This document shows positions 18,502 to 22,734 of a stretch of DNA of 22,734 nt, one piece after another. How positions within the stretch are numbered: position 1 is the stretch's first letter; each line of letters starts with the position of its first letter. Origin of the DNA: Haplomitrium mnioides (taxonomy: Eukaryota; Marchantiophyta; Haplomitriopsida; Calobryales); assembly GCA_049999725.1 (NCBI GenBank), contig JBNGIS010036218.1, forward strand, positions 1-22,734. Direction: 5' to 3'. Both the position numbers and the translations under genes were made by a program. The notes under the pieces were generated by a model that saw nothing but the letters and a program-made list of their open reading frames with translations, was not told where the DNA came from and searched no databases.

Positions 18502-19643
18502 AGAAATCACATATCGTAGCACAGTAGTGGGCACTCCAACCCCGACAAACACAACCAAGGATCGAACCACGCAAGATCTATATAGAAATCTTCTCTTAAA
18601 TTGTTTTTACTGACTTTCCAGATTCTTTAAAGAGTTCTGAAACTGCACTCTATCATGTCAGAGATGGACCACTCTCCTTCTCTAGGTTTGACAACCCTCT
18701 CTCCACAAAACCACATACAGGCACTTCAAACTGCTCAGCATAATAGAACAACAACCAAGAATCACACATATTGCATGATTGACATTCATAGGATAAGAAA
18801 ACTGATGTACAGGCAGATTTTAAACTAGAGCTGTATCAGAAATGTTCCCAAGCAACCAGTTCCCCAACTTGCTTGAAACTCTCAAAACAACACTCTAGTG
18901 CCTACCTTCATTACACCACTTCACTCCCCTCAAACTGGATACTCATGCCACTCCAACCCAATATACCCTAAAGCTTGATGTTGAGAACTCAGCTATGGAA
19001 CGATCCTCCTGATCTCACATCCAACTGTTGTTCCTCCAACCACCCACTACTCTGTTTGCTTGTGAAATGCCCACCTATTCTATAGGCACACACAATTCGA
19101 AGCAATACTTGCTCTGCTGCAATCCACCAACAAGCATCCACTAATTGGAGAATCACATAAGGTTCTCTATTTAAAGATTTACAATCTAACACATATACAC
19201 ATATAGAATAGAATAGAACTCAAAGCAGACTTGATTGCCACTAAATCTCCCACAAATTACAATCTGAAATTCAGAATCCAAACCCATGAGCAGAATATAC
19301 TCAAGTACCCCCTAACATGCCCTTCTCCAATGCAATATGTCTGATTTCTTAAACTGAAAACTTGCAAAACATTCACCACCAAACTCTCACTTCAATTCCT
19401 TGTTCCTTCATCATACTGCTCCTTCTAAATCTACAATTTCCAAGAGCAGAGGACCTCACACACAAGAATCTCTTGAATTTTACTTGCAAAACCAATGTAC
19501 AATGAGATAACAAGTAGAATAGGAACTCGTCATCATGCTTGTACCCCCTATCCTGCTCAACTGACAAGTAACTATCATAACAGTTCAAAAGAAAAAAACT
19601 AACTTACTCCCCTTCCAAGGTAACTTTTTCTCACTAATCTTTC

Positions 19644-19795
19644 AATAAGAACTAACTACTCTCAACTCATTCTTAAACTAATGAGCTAGCTTTCACTAAC
19701 TTACACAAACTTTGCTTGCAATAAGAACTAATTACTAACAAATGTTCTTATACTAATTTTCAAACTTTCACTAACTCTTCGTTTCCTCCATTTTC
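19644..19795. repeat. Tandem duplication, period 76 bp
   Basis: Two imperfect copies start at 19644 and 19720 with AATAAGAACTAACTAC and AATAAGAACTAATTAC. Both also contain CTTTCACTAACT near their ends. A partial third copy (TCACTAATCTTTC) precedes them. The sequence is AT-rich and non-coding, within the presumed LTR of element 2. Confidence 0.6.
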
Positions 19796-19970
19796 AAATT
19801 TTGAACTTTTCAGATTCCACCGATCGTCCATTTCGACCCTTCGAACTTTCGATTCGACTTCCCCAATCAGCATCGATTCCATGATAAATCATCATTTTGC
19901 CCATCATACTTCACTTCGTGCCTGTTCTTCTGCAACAATCCTCACTCAGTGTAGAACGTTGACAAGTCAT

Positions 19971-20045
19971 CTTTTCGCTCATCACCACTTCGTTTATCAC
20001 TGCTTTGCTTATCACTATTTCTCTTATCACCGTTACATTGGTCAC
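19971..20045. repeat. 15-bp minisatellite, five units
   Basis: Five 15-base units end in ATCAC or GTCAC at 19985, 20000, 20015, 20030 and 20045, with no spacing irregularity. The 15-base period makes the overlapping + strand ORF (19881-20090) look like a five-residue repeat, but that is a by-product. It probably belongs to the U3 region of the element 2 LTR. Confidence 0.75.
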
Positions 20046-20046
20046 T

Positions 20047-20175
20047 CCACTTCGGATCCCACTTCGGATCTCCACTCGGACCCTACTTAACCAGGAGTCC
20101 CACATCGGAACTCCACATCGGATACTTCTTGGATCCACCTTAACTGGAGCACCTCACATCGGAGGATTCCCTTTC
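20047..20175. repeat. Clustered CTTCGGA / CATCGGA repeats
   Basis: CCACTTCGGATC-type and CCACATCGGA-type blocks recur at least six times. A longer repeat pairs CTTAACCAGGAGTCCCACATC with CTTAACTGGAGCACCTCACATC. The CGGA core resembles the hexamers of the element 1 LTRs. Such clusters are typical of LTR enhancer regions; binding factors are unknown. Confidence 0.5.
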
Positions 20176-20200
20176 GATCCGCGTTTCAGACTTTATCGGA

Positions 20201-21984
20201 CCTTTCTTTCAATTTTCAAACTAGTTTTGTTCCTTTTAAAAATTAAATCCTCTTTATTCAAACAACTCTACATAGCAGAGTTTCATCGCTGCAGCTCGAT
20301 CAATTTCCACCTCGCAGGTATCCTCCCTCGATTCATAGAGCTCCTTGTTCACATTTAATTCTTAGCAGAGAGGTATTTTGCATCGCAGCAGGCCTTTCAT
20401 CGCCAGGGCGATTCACACAATAGCTCAATCCCTTCGCAAGACTGCATTTTTGCTTATAGAATTTCCATAGCAGGGCTCTTGCACAGGCCAATTCTTCACT
20501 TATGAATCCTACTGATCACCTCTAGCTGAAGTACATTGTAACTAAATGCAACTTTAGTGGATCTGGAGGCAGTTCTGAGCAATTGAGCCTTGCAACAATT
20601 TGGTCATGTCAGACACCTGAAAATAACACAATAACTGTCGCAACCTCGTGCAACAATTATAGGAAGCTTGAGGAATGCCATATACGTGAAATTGATTTCG
20701 CCAATTTTCTCGGAAGCCATCTCCTTATGCCCATCGAGTGATGAAGCTTGATGCTATTGAACTCTTTTTGCACGACAATCGATTGTACTGACCACACATG
20801 GCCACAATAGAAAAAACGTTGTCGCGTGGCGGTTTTCTTATTTTGGGAATACGCGGGATATATGGCTATAGAGAGTGTTATGCAAATGGCAGAAGCTTTG
20901 TGGTTCAGTAGTTTGGAATGAACAACTTTGACAGAGATTTAGGTTCTCATACCTTTCCTAGATTCAATAAATGTTCGATCACGAACTCGAAAAAATTAGT
21001 TTTCTCCAACTCTTTGTTTGAGTGTTGTCAAGGAGAATGCATAGCTTGCTTGTTGCTATGGTCTAAAACTCTCAGGGTGAAAACCAGGGTGCAAGATAAA
21101 TCTGTATGAAAATTTTCAGCTCAAAATCTTGAGCGAATTTCTCATTACTCTCAAAGATTCAATGTTGTTTGAAAAAATCCGAACAAAATAACACCCCTAA
21201 ACTTCCTAGGTAGCAACTCTTCACTTCAAAGAGAATAGCCTTGAAACTTCACACACTATTGTACCATATTACCATCTTTAGGTTCTCAAATTCTCAACTG
21301 ATACTCTGCTCTTGACAAAATGCAAGAATTCACAACTCAAAGTCGAATGAGGAGTGAATTCGAAACAACCTTTCAATCGATACTCAATCTTCAACTCGCT
21401 GTTACAAAACAACCCCAACTCCAATCAAACCGACACTTGTCTTCAAATTGTAGCCCTTGTTGTCATATTTCCAATGGTACTCTTTTTATCTCCAGATTCT
21501 TTGTACACTTGATCCTATTACTTGAAAGACAATGTGCCCTTCAATTTGACCCCTTCACCTTCAAACACTCGTAAGTATTTTTCCAAAGCTCCAAAAGACT
21601 TGAAATTTGTTGCGAAGGGATGCCATTCCTCTTGAGCTTTTGATCCTTGCCTTGCACGAACTTCACTCCCTCTGGAAACTCCTCGAACCTTCAGAAAAAT
21701 GAACTGCCTCCTCTCATTCCTTTAGGTTTTTACTAACTTCAAGTTAACACACTTTTCTTTTTGGTATAAGAACCATAGAACATGAGCTATTTGTGTTGAC
21801 AGGAAACAAAGAGGAAAGAAATAGAAGGTTAAATTGAGTCCTCTTCAATCAGATGATCATTTGGCAACGCTCCACCAGTTGCAGCTCCAACTATTTAACA
21901 TTTACCGAAAACTGAAACACTCTTCAACGACGATTTGAGAAACACCTCTCCACATCAGGTCAGAATGTAGATGGTAAGGTCTCA
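20201..21984. other. Unresolved intergenic or LTR-derived sequence
   Basis: AT-rich, with only short ORFs: 20526-20741 (+, open but without an ATG), 20918-21109 (+) and 21320-21574 (+, ATG, 84 codons). None has a recognisable domain or a partner on the opposite strand. It may be the remainder of the element 2 LTR or the older DNA into which element 2 inserted. No tRNA, known RNA gene or terminal-repeat structure was seen. Confidence 0.35.
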
Positions 21985-22141
21985 TCATTCTCCATAGGTG
22001 ATGATTGGAAACAACACAAGAATTGGTGAATTCATCACCGAAGTTAGAAAATTATCACCAAAGTGATATACTATCCACTGTCGAAAGTGGTCTCGAGGAA
22101 TTATCCGCAATCCAATGAAGAATGGATTTGGAAGAGAAAAA

Positions 22142-22498
22142 TTAGGAGCAACAAATAATCCTTTTTCCATTTCCAAGATTGCCACCTATAAGATCCTTCA
22201 ACTCCACCGTAGAAATTTCGTGCCTCGAGCGTCTACTCCCCTCTTCAATATCTGTCTCTCCAATGCTTGTTTCCCTTGATGATCCTCCTTCTTCCCCGCT
22301 ACTTTCTCTATTATCTTCAAAATATCTGAGAGTATAATCCAAAAGAATCCATGAACAACCAATAGGATGGTCTTGTCCTTACCTACAGGATCTCGAGAAT
22401 CTTCCACGTAGTACTAGTAAACTCTACTTTTGCATTTCTAAAAGCTTCTCGATAGATGCCTTGTCGCTTCTTCTTGACTTTTCTCTAAACTCATCCAT
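22142..22498 (-). pseudogene. Degenerate unrecognised ORF
   Basis: An ATG at 22498-22496 in a good plant start context (ACCATGGA) begins M-D-E-F-R-E-K-S-R-R-S-D. The phase runs about 119 codons to 22142 with two internal stops (near 22424 and 22380). The later part is strongly acidic, with E-S-S-G-E-E-G-G-S-S-R-E and E-T-D-I-E-E-G-S. A second open frame (22185-21985, 66 codons) overlaps its end. It could be the N-terminus of a third retroelement Gag or an old gene exon; nothing identifies it. The remaining sequence to the end of the window (22499-22734) shows nothing recognisable. Confidence 0.25.
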
Positions 22499-22734
22499 GG
22501 TAATAGTGATTTGTTTCTCCTTTCTTCTTACTACCTTTCACACACTTGCTGAACCACAACACAACATCCACCCCTTCTGAACTTGTGTATCCTCTAGTAG
22601 ACACGAAGAAAGCAAACGTTGTGATCGGCATCAGAGAGTTTCTCCTTCTTCTAAAGTGAAGTACTCCTAACAGCCACTACTTTAAACTAGAAACCGCTAC
22701 TAAGTTCTTGTTTCACTTGGCAGTCAAAATTTTC

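Larger units (their letters stand above)
15672..20200 (-). mobile_element. Element 2: Ty3/gypsy LTR retrotransposon fragment, opposite strand
   Basis: On the - strand, from right to left: probable 5' LTR (about 20200 to 18515), tRNA-Asp PBS (18501-18484), gag (18278 onward), protease active site (16014), an internal deletion and the integrase zinc domain (15910-15707). It is then cut by the end of element 1. Several Gag-tail motifs are shared with element 1 (V-K-T-R-S, D-I-S-K-E-V, a V-T-V-G-Q-I-L / V-T-F-E-E-L-L block), so the two elements belong to related lineages. RT, RNase H, integrase core and 3' LTR are all missing. The right end at 20200 is approximate, since the LTR start could not be located. 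Confidence 0.85.
18515..20200 (-). repeat. Probable 5' LTR of element 2 (boundaries approximate)
   Basis: Sequence just upstream of the primer site on the - strand reads CCCACTACTGTGCTACGATA, similar in style to the end of the element 1 LTR (CACCACTATACTGCA). No long ORF with recognisable motifs is present. The far end contains two tandem-repeat arrays and clustered CGGA motifs, as expected of a U3 promoter region. A second copy of this LTR is not present in the window, so the start cannot be set by comparison, and the true LTR may extend further right. Confidence 0.5.

Noticed and set aside
19881-20090. + strand ORF with a His/Tyr/Phe five-residue repeat
   Set aside because: By-product of the 15-bp minisatellite; the period is a multiple of three but the sequence lies in a probable LTR and has no other coding sign.
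20526-20741. 71-codon open stretch on the + strand with several Cys residues
   Set aside because: No start codon, no domain recognised, length within chance expectation; no splice signals could be supported.
1-22734. CRISPR arrays, bacterial operons, tRNA or rRNA genes
   Set aside because: Repeats are degenerate tandem or LTR types without spacer structure; no tRNA cloverleaf or rRNA sequence recognised. The only tRNA-like matches are the two primer-binding sites.

Overview
The window is repeat-dense plant nuclear DNA. It is dominated by two decayed Ty3/gypsy-type (Metaviridae) LTR retrotransposons, one on each strand. No intact host gene, tRNA, rRNA or CRISPR array was recognised. Both elements have a primer-binding site matching the 3' end of plant tRNA-Asp, both lack a recognisable chromodomain, and element 1 has an RT active site of the F-L-D-D-F type. 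Together this points to the non-chromovirus (Athila/Tat-like, 'OTA') side of plant gypsy elements. Long LTRs, old insertions carrying many point mutations but few indels, and mosaic flanks suggest a large, slowly purged plant genome, for example a gymnosperm or fern. That last step is inference, and the species cannot be named from the sequence.

Layout. 1-2243: left flank with GC-rich, partly tandem-repeated DNA (period 48-49 bp), a 100-N assembly gap (332-431) and no recognisable gene. 2244-2306: an imperfect hairpin at the broken edge of element 1. 2308-15671: element 1 (+ strand), made of a 5'-truncated 5' LTR (2308-5759), PBS (5770-5787), a gag-pol reading frame (5880-11602) with about 17 premature stops and one frameshift, a polypurine tract (11601-11614) and a complete 4.06-kb 3' LTR (11615-15671). 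Domain order is Gag - four zinc knuckles - protease - RT - RNase H - integrase. 15672-18501: element 2 on the - strand, a distant relative, with gag, the protease active site, a large internal deletion, and the integrase zinc-binding domain cut off at the edge of element 1. 18502 to roughly 20200: its probable 5' LTR, with two short tandem-repeat arrays. About 20200-22734: unresolved sequence, with one degenerate ORF on the - strand (22142-22498).

The most interesting feature is that each LTR of element 1 contains, in sense orientation, the remains of a coding region of about 740 codons (12008-14232 complete, 2309-4289 lacking its start). It has a globular N-terminal part, a charged linker and a long C-terminal coiled coil. 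Most of the disruptions differ between the two copies, and where one copy has a stop or indel the other is usually open. This implies that the frame was open in the parental element when it inserted. It is neither gag nor pol, and it would sit both upstream and downstream of gag-pol in the element. By hand count the two LTR copies differ at about 5% of sites (22 of 405 compared), mostly by transitions.
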